Positions 25,526 through 37,008 are shown, counted from the stretch's first letter. The stretch is 64,000 nucleotides of DNA from an uncultured Sphingorhabdus sp. (GCA_937873665.1 CALMYW010000517.1:1-64000), one strand, 5' to 3'. Numbers and translations: made by a program. Notes: generated by a model not told the origin, from the sequence alone.

Positions 25526-28500
25526 ATGGGATTTCCTCCGGCACAGGGACTTTATGACCCACGCAACGAGCATGATGCGTGCGGCGTCGGCTTCATCGCG
25601 AACATAAAAGGCGTCAAGACCCACGCAACCATCGAGCGCGGCTTACAGATCCTCGTCAACCTCGATCATCGTGGTGCCGTGGGCGCTGATCCGCTGCTGG
25701 GCGATGGCGCGGGCATATTGATCCAGATCCCCGATGCGCTCTATCGTGACTGGGCGAAGGGTGCGGGCGTGAACCTGCCGCAGCCGGGCGATTATGCCGT
25801 CGTCATGTGCTTCCTGCCGCAGAACGAAGCGGCACGCGAATTTGGCATCAAGAATTTCGAGAGCTTCATCGTCAAGGAAGGCCAGACGATCCTCGGCTGG
25901 CGCGACGTGCCGACCACGCTCGATGGCCTCGGTAAGGCAGTGATCGAACAGATGCCGGTGATCCGCCAACTCTTCATCGGGCGTGGCGAGAATTGTGCCG
26001 ATCAGGATGCGTTCGAGCGCAAGCTGCTCGCTATCCGCAAACAGGCGCAAAACCCGCTCTTCGCACTGGAGGAAAAGCACGGGCTGCCGGGTCTCGGCAG
26101 CTTCTACATCCCCTCAATGTCGACGCGTACGGTGGTCTATAAGGGACTGCTCCTCGCCGGACAGGTTGGCAGTTTCTATGACGATCTGCGCAATCCGCTC
26201 TGCCAGTCGGCCCTCGCACTCGTCCACCAGCGCTTTTCGACCAACACCTTCCCGAGCTGGAAGCTGGCGCACCCCTATCGCTTTGTCGCGCATAATGGCG
26301 AAATCAACACGGTTCGCGGCAATGTGAACTGGATGAATGCGCGCCGTCGCACGATGGAATCGGACCTGATGGGCCCCGATCTCGACAAGATGTGGCCGAT
26401 CATTCCGCATGGCCAGTCAGACACAGCGTGCCTCGACAATGCACTCGAACTGCTTCTCGCAGGCGGATACAGCCTTGCCCATGCGGTGATGATGCTGATC
26501 CCTGAGGCATGGGCAGGCAATCCGATGATGGATGCCGATCGCCGCGCCTTTTACGAATATCATGCCGCACTAATGGAACCTTGGGATGGCCCCGCTGCCG
26601 TGGCCTTCACCGATGGTCGCCAGATCGGCGCGACGCTGGACCGCAACGGCCTGCGCCCAGCCCGATTCTGCGTCACCGATGACGATCATGTCATCATGGC
26701 TTCGGAAAGCGGCGTTTTACCGATCAAGGAAGACAATATCATCCGCAAATGGCGGCTCCAACCGGGCAAAATGCTGCTCATCGATATGGAGCAGGGCCGC
26801 ATCATCGAGGATGAGGAAATCAAGGCGCAGCTTGCGACCAAGGAACCCTATGCCAAGTGGCTTGAATCCGCGCAGTATAAGCTGAAAGATCTCGACGAGG
26901 TCGAAGTGGCCGATGGTGCACTCGCCAACGATCACAGCGCACTTCTCGATCGCCAGCAGGCCTTTGGCTATACGCAAGAGGATATCAGCAAATTCCTGGA
27001 GCCGATGGCCGCCAATGGCGAAGACCCTCTGGGGTCTATGGGCACCGACACGCCGATTGCCGTTCTGTCGAACAAGCCGCGCCTGCTCTACGATTATTTC
27101 AAGCAGAATTTCGCGCAGGTCACCAACCCGCCGATCGATCCGATCCGCGAGGAATTGGTGATGTCGCTGGTGTCAATGATCGGTCCGCGCCCCAACCTGC
27201 TTGGCCATGATGCAGGTACGCACAAGCGGCTTGAGGTTGACCAACCGATCCTCACCAACGCCGATCTCGCCAAGATCCGTTCGGTCGAACAGGCACTCGA
27301 CGCCGCGTTCCGCGCCGAAACCATCGACATCACCTGGGATGCCGCGAGCGGCGCTGCTGGTCTTGAGATGGCGATCAAGGAAATGTGCTGGGCGGCGACC
27401 GAGGCAGTGCTGCAGGACAAGAACATCCTGATCCTTTCGGACCGCGCCCAAGGCCCGGACCGGATTGCCATGCCCGCCTTGCTGGCGACCGCAGCCGTGC
27501 ACCATCATCTTGTCCGGCAGGGCCTGCGCATGCAGACCGGGCTTGTCGTCGAGACCGGCGAAGCGCGCGAAGTGCACCATTTCTGCGTGCTAGCAGGCTA
27601 TGGCGCCGAAGCGATCAACCCCTATGTTGCCTTTGAAACGCTGGAGGAAATCCGCGTGCGCCAGGGGCTGTCGCTGTCGACTTATGATGTGCAGAAAAAC
27701 TACATCAAGGCGGTCGGCAAGGGCGTCCTCAAGGTCATGTCCAAGATGGGCATTTCGACTTACCAGTCCTATTGCGGTGCGCAGATTTTCGACGCGGTCG
27801 GCCTGTCATCTGAGTTTATCGGCAAATATTTCACCGGCACCGCGACCACCATCGAAGGTGTCGGCCTTGCGCAGGTCGCGGAGGAAACCGTCCGCCGCCA
27901 TGCAACGGCCTATGGCGACAACCCGATCTATCGCAACATGCTCGATGTCGGCGGCATTTATGGATACCGCATCCGCGGCGAAGACCATGCCTGGACACCG
28001 AACAGCGTTTCCAAACTGCAGCATGCCGTGCGCGGGAACAATCCCAAGGAATATGAAGAGTTCGCCCGTTCGATCAACGAACAGAGCGAGCGCCTGCTGA
28101 CCATTCGCGGATTGATGGACCTGAAACCGGCGGACAAACCGCTGGACATAAGCGAAGTCGAACCCGCGTCCGAAATCGTCAAACGCTTCGCCACCGGCGC
28201 GATGAGCTATGGCTCTATCTCTTGGGAAGCGCACACCACGCTGGCTTTGGCGATGAACCGCATCGGCGGCAAATCGAACACCGGCGAAGGTGGCGAAGAC
28301 CCCAAGCGGTTCAAGCCGTTGCCCGATGGTTCATCGATGCGTTCGGCAATCAAGCAGGTCGCCTCGGGCCGATTTGGCGTGACCGCCGAATATCTGGTCA
28401 ATGCCGACGATATCCAGATCAAGATGGCGCAAGGTGCAAAACCTGGTGAAGGCGGCCAGTTGCCGGGCGACAAGGTCGACAAGACCATCGGCGCCACCCG

Positions 28501-30166
28501 CCATTCGACCCCGGGCGTCGGCCTGATTTCGCCGCCGCCGCATCACGACATTTATTCGATCGAGGATCTGGCGCAGCTGATCCACGACCTCAAAAACGTC
28601 AACACCGGCGCACGCATTTCGGTGAAGCTGGTTTCCGAAGTCGGCGTCGGCACGGTTGCCGCAGGCGTATCGAAAGCACGCGCCGACCATGTGACGATTT
28701 CGGGTTATGAAGGCGGCACAGGCGCGTCGCCGCTCACCTCGCTCACCCATGCCGGTTCACCTTGGGAAATCGGTCTTGCCGAAACCCAGCAGACCTTGCT
28801 GCTCAACAATCTGCGTAGCCGCATAGCGGTGCAGGTTGATGGCGGGCTTCGCACCGGTCGCGACGTCGCAATTGGCGCATTGCTTGGCGCGGACGAGTTT
28901 GGCTTTGCAACTGCTCCGCTGATTGCCGCAGGCTGCATCATGATGCGCAAATGCCATCTGAACACCTGCCCCGTCGGCGTTGCCACGCAAGACCCTGTGC
29001 TGCGCAAGCGCTTCACCGGTCAGCCAGAGCATGTGATCAACTATTTCTTCTTCGTCGCCGAAGAACTGCGCGCGATCATGGCCGAAATGGGCTTCCGCAC
29101 CATCGACGAGATGGTCGGCCGCGTTGACCGCATCGACATGAAGAAGGCGATCCATCACTGGAAGGCTCAGGGCGTTGACCTGTCCCGCCTGCTGCACGTC
29201 GTCGACACAAAGGGTGCCGCGCTCCACCAATCCGAAACGCAGGATCATGGCCTCGACAAAGCGCTCGACCGCGATCTGATCGCTGCCGCCGCACCCGCAA
29301 TCGAAAAGGGCGAGGCTGTTCGCATCGAACGCGAGGTGAAGAGCCTCAACCGCACCGTCGGCGCGATGCTCTCTGGCGAAGTGGCCAAAAAATATGGCCA
29401 TGCAGGCCTGCCTGAAAACACCATCCAGATCGCCTTTACTGGTGTTGCAGGGCAGAGCTTTGGCGCCTTCCTTGCGCATGGCATCACGCTCGAATTGACC
29501 GGCGACGCCAATGACTATGTCGGCAAAGGCCTGTCGGGCGGGCGTGTGATCGTGAAGCAGCCCAGCCATGTTAACCGCGAGCCGACCGAGAATATCATCG
29601 TCGGCAACACCGTTCTTTATGGCGCGATTGCCGGTGAAGCCTATTTCAGCGGTGTAGCTGGCGAACGCTTTGCCGTCCGCAATTCGGGCGCGCTCGCGGT
29701 GGTCGAAGGCACTGGCGACCATGGCTGCGAATATATGACCGGCGGGGTGGTTGCCGTGCTTGGCAAGACCGGACGCAACTTCGCGGCGGGCATGTCGGGC
29801 GGGGTAGCCTATGTCTATGACGAGGATGGCCGCTTCCGCGAGCGTTGCAACATGGCGATGGTCGATGTCGAAGCGATCGAGGCCGATGGCCCCGAAGCCG
29901 AGAACAGCACCGGCGCGCCGACGCAGCGCGCTTCGAACGTGCATGATTTTGGCATGGGCGACATGCTCTATCATTCGGCGGATCGCCTGCGCATCCTGCT
30001 CGAACGCCACCATCTCTACACCGGCAGCAAGCGCGCCCGCGCGATCCTTGACGATTGGCCCAATGCCTTGGGCAAGTTCGTCAAGGTGATGCCAAAGGAT
30101 TACAAGCGCGCGCTGAAGCAGTTGGAGGCTGAACGCCTTGCCGCTGCCCATGTCGCGGCTGAATAA
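25526..30166 (+). CDS. gltB: Glutamate synthase large subunit
   Basis: Alpha subunit of NADPH glutamate synthase, 1546 residues, close to the normal length. A short propeptide precedes the catalytic Cys19 of the glutaminase domain ([14 protein letters not shown]). The FMN barrel carries the [21 protein letters not shown] and [13 protein letters not shown] motifs. The 3Fe-4S cluster ligands are [12 protein letters not shown] followed by PVGVATQDP, near residue 1137. The C-terminal beta-helix ([29 protein letters not shown]) is complete. It makes glutamate from glutamine and 2-oxoglutarate together with GltD, encoded 17 bases downstream. Confidence 0.98.
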   Translation: MGFPPAQGLYDPRNEHDACGVGFIANIKGVKTHATIERGLQILVNLDHRGAVGADPLLGDGAGILIQIPDALYRDWAKGAGVNLPQPGDYAVVMCFLPQNEAAREFGIKNFESFIVKEGQTILGWRDVPTTLDGLGKAVIEQMPVIRQLFIGRGENCADQDAFERKLLAIRKQAQNPLFALEEKHGLPGLGSFYIPSMSTRTVVYKGLLLAGQVGSFYDDLRNPLCQSALALVHQRFSTNTFPSWKLAHPYRFVAHNGEINTVRGNVNWMNARRRTMESDLMGPDLDKMWPIIPHGQSDTACLDNALELLLAGGYSLAHAVMMLIPEAWAGNPMMDADRRAFYEYHAALMEPWDGPAAVAFTDGRQIGATLDRNGLRPARFCVTDDDHVIMASESGVLPIKEDNIIRKWRLQPGKMLLIDMEQGRIIEDEEIKAQLATKEPYAKWLESAQYKLKDLDEVEVADGALANDHSALLDRQQAFGYTQEDISKFLEPMAANGEDPLGSMGTDTPIAVLSNKPRLLYDYFKQNFAQVTNPPIDPIREELVMSLVSMIGPRPNLLGHDAGTHKRLEVDQPILTNADLAKIRSVEQALDAAFRAETIDITWDAASGAAGLEMAIKEMCWAATEAVLQDKNILILSDRAQGPDRIAMPALLATAAVHHHLVRQGLRMQTGLVVETGEAREVHHFCVLAGYGAEAINPYVAFETLEEIRVRQGLSLSTYDVQKNYIKAVGKGVLKVMSKMGISTYQSYCGAQIFDAVGLSSEFIGKYFTGTATTIEGVGLAQVAEETVRRHATAYGDNPIYRNMLDVGGIYGYRIRGEDHAWTPNSVSKLQHAVRGNNPKEYEEFARSINEQSERLLTIRGLMDLKPADKPLDISEVEPASEIVKRFATGAMSYGSISWEAHTTLALAMNRIGGKSNTGEGGEDPKRFKPLPDGSSMRSAIKQVASGRFGVTAEYLVNADDIQIKMAQGAKPGEGGQLPGDKVDKTIGATRHSTPGVGLISPPPHHDIYSIEDLAQLIHDLKNVNTGARISVKLVSEVGVGTVAAGVSKARADHVTISGYEGGTGASPLTSLTHAGSPWEIGLAETQQTLLLNNLRSRIAVQVDGGLRTGRDVAIGALLGADEFGFATAPLIAAGCIMMRKCHLNTCPVGVATQDPVLRKRFTGQPEHVINYFFFVAEELRAIMAEMGFRTIDEMVGRVDRIDMKKAIHHWKAQGVDLSRLLHVVDTKGAALHQSETQDHGLDKALDRDLIAAAAPAIEKGEAVRIEREVKSLNRTVGAMLSGEVAKKYGHAGLPENTIQIAFTGVAGQSFGAFLAHGITLELTGDANDYVGKGLSGGRVIVKQPSHVNREPTENIIVGNTVLYGAIAGEAYFSGVAGERFAVRNSGALAVVEGTGDHGCEYMTGGVVAVLGKTGRNFAAGMSGGVAYVYDEDGRFRERCNMAMVDVEAIEADGPEAENSTGAPTQRASNVHDFGMGDMLYHSADRLRILLERHHLYTGSKRARAILDDWPNALGKFVKVMPKDYKRALKQLEAERLAAAHVAAE

Positions 30167-30183
30167 GATTACGGAGCAATATA

Positions 30184-31620
30184 GTGGGTAAGGCAACAGG
30201 CTTTCTCGAAATCGACCGGCAAGACCGGACTTATTCAGACGCCAAGGAGCGGTTGAAGCACTACAAGGAATTTGTCGTGCCGCTGCCCGAGGAAAAGCTG
30301 AAGGCGCAGGCATCACGCTGCATGAACTGCGGCATTCCCTATTGTCACAATGGCTGCCCGGTGAACAACATCATCCCCGACTGGAACCATCTGGTTTACG
30401 AAGGCGATTGGCAGAATGCGCTGGAAGTGCTGCATTCGACCAATAACTTCCCCGAATTCACCGGCCGTATCTGCCCTGCCCCATGCGAGGCAAGCTGCAC
30501 GCTCAATATCGATGATTCGCCGGTCACCATCAAGTCGATCGAATGTGCCATCGTCGATCGCGGCTGGCAAGAAGGCTGGATTCAGCCGCAAGTCCCCGCG
30601 CGCAAGACGGGCAAGTCCATCGCCGTTGTCGGTTCTGGCCCGGCAGGCATGGCCTGCGCGCAGCAGCTCGCGCGCGCCGGACATAGCGTGACGCTGTTCG
30701 AGAAGAATGACCGCATGGGCGGGCTCCTCCGTTATGGCATCCCCGACTTCAAGATGGAGAAGGACCTGATCAACCGCCGCCTGATGCAAATGCAGGCAGA
30801 GGGTGTGGTCCTGCGCGAATCGACCGAAATCGGCGTCCATGTTTCAATGGAAAGCCTCCGCGAGAATTTCGATGCAGTGGTAATGTCAGGCGGTGCCGAA
30901 GAGGCGCGTCAGCTTAGCATACCCGGCGCTGAAATGGCGGGCGTTCGCCTTGCCATGGAATTCCTGACCCAGCAGAACAAGCGCAATGCAGGCGACGAAG
31001 AAACCCGCGCCGCGCCGCGCGGATCTATTGTTGCAACCGGCAAGCATGTGATTGTCATCGGTGGCGGCGATACCGGTTCGGATTGTGTCGGCACCTCCAA
31101 CCGCCAGGGTGCTGCATCGGTCACCCAGATCGAAATCATGCCCAAGCCTCCTGTTCGTGAGGACAAAGCAATGGTTTGGCCCGACTGGCCACTCAAACTG
31201 CGCACCTCATCAAGCCATGAAGAAGGCTGCGAGCGCGACTGGGCGATCAATGCGAAACGCGTGCTTGGCGAAAATGGCCAAGTCACCGGCCTCGAATGCG
31301 TCCGCCTCGACTGGTCAAACGGTCGCATGGAAGAAGTCCCCGGCAGCGAATTTGTGATCAAGGCAGACCTGATCTTCCTCGCCATGGGCTTCACTGGCCC
31401 GCGCAAGGCCGGAATGCTCGACCAGTCCGAAGTCGAACTGGATGAGCGTGGCAATGTGAAGGCCGATGTGATCGAATATAAGACCAGCCAGGAAGGTGTG
31501 TTTGCGTGCGGCGATATGCGTCGCGGCCAGAGCCTTGTCGTTTGGGCGATCCGTGAAGGCCGCCAATGCGCCCGTGCAGTCGACCTTCATCTGATGGGCT
31601 CAACCGAACTGCCTTATTGA
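30184..31620 (+). CDS. gltD: Glutamate synthase small subunit
   Basis: Beta subunit of glutamate synthase, 478 residues, GTG start. It supplies electrons from NADPH to GltB. The N-terminal iron-sulfur ligands appear in [17 protein letters not shown] and [12 protein letters not shown]. The FAD-binding site is [20 protein letters not shown] (residues about 143-162) and the NADPH site [15 protein letters not shown]. The C-terminal [19 protein letters not shown] is a flavoprotein ATG-type motif. It lies in an operon with gltB. Confidence 0.98.
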   Translation: MGKATGFLEIDRQDRTYSDAKERLKHYKEFVVPLPEEKLKAQASRCMNCGIPYCHNGCPVNNIIPDWNHLVYEGDWQNALEVLHSTNNFPEFTGRICPAPCEASCTLNIDDSPVTIKSIECAIVDRGWQEGWIQPQVPARKTGKSIAVVGSGPAGMACAQQLARAGHSVTLFEKNDRMGGLLRYGIPDFKMEKDLINRRLMQMQAEGVVLRESTEIGVHVSMESLRENFDAVVMSGGAEEARQLSIPGAEMAGVRLAMEFLTQQNKRNAGDEETRAAPRGSIVATGKHVIVIGGGDTGSDCVGTSNRQGAASVTQIEIMPKPPVREDKAMVWPDWPLKLRTSSSHEEGCERDWAINAKRVLGENGQVTGLECVRLDWSNGRMEEVPGSEFVIKADLIFLAMGFTGPRKAGMLDQSEVELDERGNVKADVIEYKTSQEGVFACGDMRRGQSLVVWAIREGRQCARAVDLHLMGSTELPY

Positions 31621-31716
31621 GCTTTGGCACATTGCAGGCAATTGCGTAGCAATATCCGGTAAGGTGGCTAAATCGCCGTCTTGACGGGCGGAGTATTTTC
31701 GCGTTGGGCATCGCAT

Positions 31717-32718
31717 ATGCGCTTCTTCTCCGACAATGCTGCCCCGGTTCATCCGAAAATCATGCAGGCGATTGCCGACGCCAATGTCGTCGACACGGCT
31801 TATGATGGCGATGCATTGAGCCAGCGTATCGACGCGGCCTTTTCGGAATTGTTCGAACGCGATGTCGCGGTGCTTTGGGTGTCGACCGGTACTGCCGCCA
31901 ATTGCCTGGCCCTAGCCTCGCTTGCCCAACCGCATCAGGGCATAATCTGCCATCGTGAGGCACATATCGAGGTGGATGAATGCGGCGCACCGGGATTCTA
32001 CACCGGCGGCGCGAAATTGATGCTGGTTGAAGGCGAAGGCGCGAAGATCGCGCCCGACACAATAGGCGCTCTCCTCGCAACCATCCGGCCCGATGTTCAC
32101 CAGGTGCAGGCTGCGGCAGTCTCAATAACCAACGCGACCGAATATGGGCTTGTCTATCGGCAGGAAGAAACAGCTGCGATCGGCAGACTATGCCGCGAGA
32201 GGCAATTGGGATTGCACATGGACGGCGCGCGTTTTGCCAATGCCATATCGACTGTCGGCTGTTCGCCTGCCGAGGCGACATGGCGCGCTGGAGTCGAAGT
32301 CCTCAGCTTCGGTTTTGCCAAGAATGGCGGGATGAATGCGGAAGCCTTGGTCTATTTCGATCCTGCACATGCCGATATAGCGCGTTATCGCCGCAAACGG
32401 GCTGGGCATTTGCTCTCCAAAGGCCGTTTCCTGGCTGCGCAGCTTCTGGCATTCCTAGAAAAGGATTTGTGGCTCGACAATGCCGAGGCAGCCAACGCCG
32501 CTGCGCAGATCATCGCCGATGCCGCTCCCGAAAGGCTGCTCCATCCGGTTGAGGCCAATGAAATATTCATTCGCCTGTCTGCATCGGATGCTGCAACGCT
32601 CCGTTCCCGGGGCTTCGATTTCTACGATTGGGGTGAGGGTGCCGCGCGTCTCGTTACGAGTTGGCATCACCGTGAAGAGGATGTCCAGCCGCTCGCCAAA
32701 GCCATTGCTGCGCTGTGA
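31717..32718 (+). CDS. Threonine aldolase / beta-eliminating lyase family PLP enzyme
   Basis: PLP-dependent fold-type I enzyme of 333 residues, most like low-specificity L-threonine aldolase, which cleaves threonine to glycine and acetaldehyde. Visible elements: FFSDN near the N-terminus, STGTAANCLAL (56-66), HMDGARFANAI (167-177, with the PLP-pyridine Asp169) and the Schiff-base Lys202 in FGFAKNGGMNAEAL. I chose ATG 31717 because MRFFSDN matches the family N-terminus; an upstream in-frame start would add 12 residues. The next gene starts within its stop codon (GTGA), so the DMT transporter is translationally coupled. Confidence 0.88.
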   Translation: MRFFSDNAAPVHPKIMQAIADANVVDTAYDGDALSQRIDAAFSELFERDVAVLWVSTGTAANCLALASLAQPHQGIICHREAHIEVDECGAPGFYTGGAKLMLVEGEGAKIAPDTIGALLATIRPDVHQVQAAAVSITNATEYGLVYRQEETAAIGRLCRERQLGLHMDGARFANAISTVGCSPAEATWRAGVEVLSFGFAKNGGMNAEALVYFDPAHADIARYRRKRAGHLLSKGRFLAAQLLAFLEKDLWLDNAEAANAAAQIIADAAPERLLHPVEANEIFIRLSASDAATLRSRGFDFYDWGEGAARLVTSWHHREEDVQPLAKAIAAL

Positions 32719-33638
32719 CCACTGCCCCATCCACCGCCTCAGCCGCTGAACCCGGCTTGCTCAACCCGCGCATAGCGATCCCCTTTCTGATCGTCTCATT
32801 GATCTGGGGATCAACATGGCTGGTGATCCGCGATCAGCTCGGCACCGTGCCCGCAAGTTGGTCGGTCTGTTACCGTTTTGCGGTTGCTGCCGTCGGGATG
32901 TTCCTCTTGTCTGCCGTCACCCGGCAATCGCTGCGCCTCGACAGCACCAGTCTGAAATGGACGCTATTGCTGGGCCTGATGCAGTTCGCGCTCAACTTCA
33001 ACTTTGTCTATGCAGCCGAGCATCACATAACATCAGGGTTGGTCGCAGTCATTTTCGCACTGCTCATTGTCCCCAATGCTTTGCTGGGCAAATGGTGGCT
33101 TGGCCGCGAATTCAGCCGAAACTTCGTTGTCGGCTCCATCATTGCCACCACTGGTGTTGCCCTGCTGATGGCACAGGAATATCGCGCAGCACCGGTTGGC
33201 GGGCATGAGGTATTGTTGGGAACGGCACTAACGTTGATCGCAGTGCTATGCGCGTCGGTTTCCAATGTCATGCAGGTGGCCCCTTCGATCAGCCGCTATC
33301 CCACTACGACGATCCTCGCCTGGTCAATGTTGTGGGGGGCGCTGGCAAATGCCGCATGGTCGTTCATCAACCATGGCCCGCCGGTTATAGAGATGCGGGG
33401 GGGCTATCTGGGTGGGGTGCTCTATCTGGGGATCATCGGTTCGGTCGTCACCTTCCCGCTCTATTTCGATCTTATCCGCAAGATCGGACCCGGCAAGGCG
33501 GCCTATACCAGCGTGCTCATTCCCGTTGTGGCCATGCTGTTGTCGACGTTGTTCGAAGGCTATGGCTGGTCGGCGCTGGCGGCTGGAGGCGCGGTTTTGG
33601 CAACGCTGGGCCTCGTCGTTGCCATGCGTTCGCGTTAG
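32715..33638 (+). CDS. DMT superfamily (EamA) transporter
   Basis: Inner-membrane transporter of 307 residues with about ten hydrophobic segments in two EamA repeats. The first repeat starts FLIVSLIWGSTWLVIRDQLG, the canonical EamA opening. The second contains LYLGIIGSVVTFPLYFDLIRKIGP. GTG start overlapping the threonine aldolase stop. Relatives export amino acids or metabolites; coupling with threonine aldolase hints at an amino-acid-related substrate, which is inference. Confidence 0.88.
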   Translation: MTTAPSTASAAEPGLLNPRIAIPFLIVSLIWGSTWLVIRDQLGTVPASWSVCYRFAVAAVGMFLLSAVTRQSLRLDSTSLKWTLLLGLMQFALNFNFVYAAEHHITSGLVAVIFALLIVPNALLGKWWLGREFSRNFVVGSIIATTGVALLMAQEYRAAPVGGHEVLLGTALTLIAVLCASVSNVMQVAPSISRYPTTTILAWSMLWGALANAAWSFINHGPPVIEMRGGYLGGVLYLGIIGSVVTFPLYFDLIRKIGPGKAAYTSVLIPVVAMLLSTLFEGYGWSALAAGGAVLATLGLVVAMRSR

Positions 33639-33691
33639 ACTCGCCAAGCAACAAAAGCGGCGTTAGTCTCCTCTTCGGAGAGGAGAACATC

Positions 33692-35275
33692 ATGGAGCAG
33701 CTAAGCGGGCAGGACGCGAGTTTCGTCTATCTCGATACCCCCAACACGCCGATGCACATCGGGTCGGTTGGGATATATGATCCGTCGACAGCGCCGGGAG
33801 GTTTCGTCCGGTTCAAGGACATATTGGCGCATGTCGAGAGCCGTTTGGACAAGGCACGCAGTTTCCGCCAGAAACTGGTTCGCGTTCCCTTCGATCTCGA
33901 CCATCCTTACTGGATCGACGATCCGAATTTCGACCTCGAATATCATGTCCGCCACATCGCCCTGCCCCAACCCGGCGACTGGCGACAATTATGTATTCAG
34001 GTAGCCCGCCTGCATGCGCGCGGCATGGACCTCTCCAAGCCGCTGTGGGAGTTCAACATAGTCGAGGGCCTCGACAATATCGAAGGCCTTCCCAAAGGGT
34101 GTTTTGCACTGGTCGCCAAGGTCCACCATGCCGCAATCGACGGGATGTCCGGGGTCGAACTGTCTGCAGCTGTGCATGACATCGAACCTGTTCCAGTAGA
34201 CCGGTCAGCGAAACCAAAATGGAAAGGCGAAAACGAGCCTGCGGTCACCGAAATGCTGATGCGCACATGGATGAATTCGGTCACCCAGCCGGTGCGCTTT
34301 GCCAAAACGCTGGCACAGACGGTGCCAGGCGCGGCAAGGCTGATCCGCGAAGTGGCTGGAGGCGATGTCTCGCTGAAGGGCGCAAAAATGGCGCCGCAGA
34401 CCATCCTCAACGGGAAGGTAAGCCCACACCGCGTGTGGGACAGCACCGTGTTACCGCTGGCGGGCGTCCGGGCAATCAAGGACCGCATCGAAGGCGCGAC
34501 TGTCAACGACGTGATCCTGACGATCATCGGTGGCGGGCTGCGCAAATATCTGCAGCAGCGCAAAGCCCTGCCCAAGGCGAGCCTGACTGCCATGGCCCCA
34601 ATTTCGGTGCGCGCTGACGGTGAAAAGGAAGCATTGGGTAACCTTGTTTCGGCCATGCTCGTGCAACTTGGCACGCATATCGAAGACCCGATGGAAAGGC
34701 TGGCCTTCGTCCGCAAGGAAGCCGTGAATTCCAAGGCGATGACCAATGCGGTCGGTGCGCGGACGCTGACCGAATATAGCCAGTTCATCCCTTCAGGCCT
34801 CGCTGGGCTGGGCGCTCGGCTATATTCGCGGCTGGGCGTTTCGAACCTGCATTCGCCGGTGTTCAATGTGGTCGCGACCAACGTCCCCGGCCCCCGCGTT
34901 CCACTTTATTTTGCGGGTGCGAAAATGGTGCGAATGATGGGCACCGGCCCTATTTTCGACGGCATGGGGATGATCAACGCGATCTACAGCTATGGCCCGG
35001 ATATCGCGATTTCCTTCACCAGCGACCGCGATATGATCCCTGATCCGGCCAACTATGCTGCGGCCTTGAAGGAGGCATATGAGGAATTGCTCCACGCCAA
35101 ACCAAAGGCGGAAGCTTCTGCCAAGCCTGAGGTGAAAGCCGAACCCGCACCGGCCAAAAAAGCGGCTGCGAAGCCTGTAAAAGCCAAGGCTGCACCAAAG
35201 AAGCCAGCGCTGAAAAAGCCCGCAGTACAAGCTGCAAAACCAGCCGCCAAAGCAAAACCCAAGGCCAAAAAGTGA
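33692..35275 (+). CDS. Wax ester synthase / diacylglycerol acyltransferase (WS/DGAT) with Lys/Ala/Pro tail
   Basis: Bifunctional acyltransferase of the bacterial WS/DGAT family, 527 residues, using acyl-CoA to make wax esters or triacylglycerol. The condensing motif HHAAIDG lies at 145-151; LSGQDASFVYLDTPNTPMHIG at the N-terminus and NVVATNVPGPRVPLYFAGA near the C-terminus are family signatures. Residues about 465-527 are a low-complexity Lys/Ala/Pro tail like those of histone H1-like or phasin-type proteins, unusual for a lipid enzyme. ATG 33692 follows GGAGAGGAG. A hairpin terminator follows the stop. Confidence 0.92.
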   Translation: MEQLSGQDASFVYLDTPNTPMHIGSVGIYDPSTAPGGFVRFKDILAHVESRLDKARSFRQKLVRVPFDLDHPYWIDDPNFDLEYHVRHIALPQPGDWRQLCIQVARLHARGMDLSKPLWEFNIVEGLDNIEGLPKGCFALVAKVHHAAIDGMSGVELSAAVHDIEPVPVDRSAKPKWKGENEPAVTEMLMRTWMNSVTQPVRFAKTLAQTVPGAARLIREVAGGDVSLKGAKMAPQTILNGKVSPHRVWDSTVLPLAGVRAIKDRIEGATVNDVILTIIGGGLRKYLQQRKALPKASLTAMAPISVRADGEKEALGNLVSAMLVQLGTHIEDPMERLAFVRKEAVNSKAMTNAVGARTLTEYSQFIPSGLAGLGARLYSRLGVSNLHSPVFNVVATNVPGPRVPLYFAGAKMVRMMGTGPIFDGMGMINAIYSYGPDIAISFTSDRDMIPDPANYAAALKEAYEELLHAKPKAEASAKPEVKAEPAPAKKAAAKPVKAKAAPKKPALKKPAVQAAKPAAKAKPKAKK

Positions 35276-35278
35276 GAA

Positions 35279-35300
35279 GGCCCGGGCATCGACCCGGGCC
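35279..35300 (+). terminator. Hairpin after the WS/DGAT gene
   Basis: GGCCCGGG-CATCGA-CCCGGGCC, an 8-bp perfect GC-rich stem starting four bases after the WS/DGAT stop and before the convergent hydrolase. No long T run follows on the plus strand. Confidence 0.6.
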
Positions 35301-35323
35301 ACATTCAACCTATAGTGGAAAAA

Positions 35324-36109
35324 TCAGTGCCCTGACGAAGGGTAGATCAAGCTTTTGAGCCCACCACGCTCGAACGGCTTCCATTCGCCTTCGGGTAGAG
35401 CCAACCGGTCGGCAATCGCCCACAATACGGTCGGGTTCACGCCCAATCCGCAATGACTGCCTTTGACTTCGATATTGTCGGTCTGCCGCGCCTTGGGTTC
35501 ACGGCTGTTTTGCCATGCAACCACACCGTCCTGACGCGAGAAAATCGCTGTTGACGGCACCGGCGGCACTTCATGGCTCTCGGCCAATTGTGCCTGCACA
35601 TCGGGATCTTCGATATTATGCCCGGTCAGCATTTGATAGGCCCGCCACGCATTGGTCGATTTGGGGCTGCCAACAATGGGGGATCCCAGAGATATAACCT
35701 GTCGCACCATGTCGGGCCGACGGCGCGAGAGTTGACGCGAAAGCGTTCCGCCCAATGACCAGCCGACAAGGCTAACCTTGCGTCCCGTTTCCGCATATAT
35801 CTGCTCGAGCCGTGCAATCAGATGCTCGCCATTGTGTCCAATGGCCTTTGGCCCCAAATTACGGCCGAGTTCCCAATGAAACGCATTATAGCCCAGCTTG
35901 TCCAGATAGGTTTGCAACGGCTTCATCGAAAATTCGGTGGCCATGAAACCGGGCAGCAGCAACACCGGATGACCGTCACCTTTGGGTGCTTGCATCAGGA
36001 TCGGGCTGGCCCAGGGCATTGAACCCAATTCAGCCATTGCGCGAGGCAATTCGGTCAAAGCGAGAAACAGCGAAGGACGCGAAACGTCTTCAATAGCGGC
36101 AGTTGCCAA
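35324..36109 (-). CDS. Alpha/beta hydrolase (lipase-like)
   Basis: Serine hydrolase of about 261 residues. The oxyanion-hole strand HPVLLLPGFMATEFS is followed by the nucleophile elbow VGWSLGGTLSRQL. A Ser in GSPIVG and a late Asp and His complete a lipase-like architecture, the latter in the VKGSHCGLGVNPTV segment. AGGAG lies seven bases before the TTG at 36109; a GTG two codons upstream is the alternative start. It converges with the WS/DGAT gene, so an acyl-ester substrate would fit, but this is context only. No signal peptide. Confidence 0.8.
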   Translation of the reverse strand: MATAAIEDVSRPSLFLALTELPRAMAELGSMPWASPILMQAPKGDGHPVLLLPGFMATEFSMKPLQTYLDKLGYNAFHWELGRNLGPKAIGHNGEHLIARLEQIYAETGRKVSLVGWSLGGTLSRQLSRRRPDMVRQVISLGSPIVGSPKSTNAWRAYQMLTGHNIEDPDVQAQLAESHEVPPVPSTAIFSRQDGVVAWQNSREPKARQTDNIEVKGSHCGLGVNPTVLWAIADRLALPEGEWKPFERGGLKSLIYPSSGH

Positions 36110-36183
36110 TAGCACTCTCCTGCGAACATTTTGCCGGTTCTGCGCCGGATTTCAGGAGAGGCTGACGGAAGCAAGAGTCGCCG

Positions 36184-37008
36184 TCAATCGACTTTTTGGC
36201 CAAAACTGTGGAACAGAGCCGTAAGGCCTTGTTTATAATCTGGATATTGCGGCTTCCACCCTAGCTCTCTTTTGGCCTTTCGGTTCGAAATTCGCCTGTT
36301 TTCGGCATAAAAGGCTGCGGCCATGGGCGAAAGCTGTGCCGCTTCTAACGATTGCAGCGACGGTGGTTCCATACCCAAAAGCAGACTGGCAAATTCGATG
36401 ACGGCGTTCTGGCTGCAAGGAGAGTCATCCGCCAGATTGTAAATGCCGGTCGGGCCTGAAAAGCTAGCAACAACGCCTGATACGATATCATCCACATGGA
36501 TGCGGCTGAAAACCTGATCGGGCAAATCGATGCGGTGCGCCTTGCCTTCACGCACCCGATCCAAAGCAGATCGGCCCGGGCCGTAGATACCGGGCAGCCG
36601 GAAAACGCACGCATCCGCCCGCAGCTGCTGCCATTCCAGATCTGCCGTTGCCCGCGCGCTGCGTCGACCCGATCCAACCGACGCGCTTTCATCGACCCAG
36701 GCGCCCTGGGTATCCCCATAGACGCCGGTTGAAGAGAGATAGCCAATCCACCTTGCCGACGATGCAGCAATGGCCTCTCCAAAGCGATCGAGCACCGGAT
36801 CGCCCCCTTCGCGGAACGGCGGGACCGACGACAGGATGTGGGTCGCCTCGGAAAGTGCATCCAGAACCGCCGAGTCATCTTCAAAAGCAATCGCGGCGGA
36901 CGATGCTGTCCGGCTTGTGCCAACCACCTGCCAGCCTTCGCCACGCAACCGCGCAGCCAAGCGGCTGGCCGTATAGCCCATCCCGAAAATCAGCATCTTG
37001 CCTGTCAT
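36184..37008 (-). CDS. NAD-dependent epimerase/dehydratase-type SDR
   Basis: Extended SDR protein of about 274 residues. The nucleotide-binding motif is the shortened MLIFGMGYTASRLAARL rather than GxxGxxG. The active-site region reads YLSSTGVYGDTQGAWVDE, with VYG as the usual Tyr position. FRLPGIYGPGRSALDRV and FSRIHVDDIVSGV match the YeeZ-like SDR group that shares this compact Gly motif. The frame is open far upstream; ATG 37008 or 36996 best fit the family N-terminus, and neither has a strong ribosome binding site. It is divergent from pgeF. Substrate unknown. Confidence 0.82.
   Translation of the reverse strand: MTGKMLIFGMGYTASRLAARLRGEGWQVVGTSRTASSAAIAFEDDSAVLDALSEATHILSSVPPFREGGDPVLDRFGEAIAASSARWIGYLSSTGVYGDTQGAWVDESASVGSGRRSARATADLEWQQLRADACVFRLPGIYGPGRSALDRVREGKAHRIDLPDQVFSRIHVDDIVSGVVASFSGPTGIYNLADDSPCSQNAVIEFASLLLGMEPPSLQSLEAAQLSPMAAAFYAENRRISNRKAKRELGWKPQYPDYKQGLTALFHSFGQKVD

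Noticed and set aside
28757..30316. 519-codon open frame on the minus strand across gltB
   Set aside because: Shadow of gltB: the plus-strand protein has complete glutamate synthase motifs, while the minus translation has no recognisable domain.
31621..31716. Riboswitch in front of the threonine aldolase gene
   Set aside because: The 96-base gap shows no glycine- or threonine-type conserved core or terminator/anti-terminator pair.
33248..33691. N-terminal extension of the WS/DGAT frame by 148 codons
   Set aside because: The extension overlaps the DMT transporter in another frame and lacks family similarity; the ATG at 33692 follows a strong GGAGAGGAG site.
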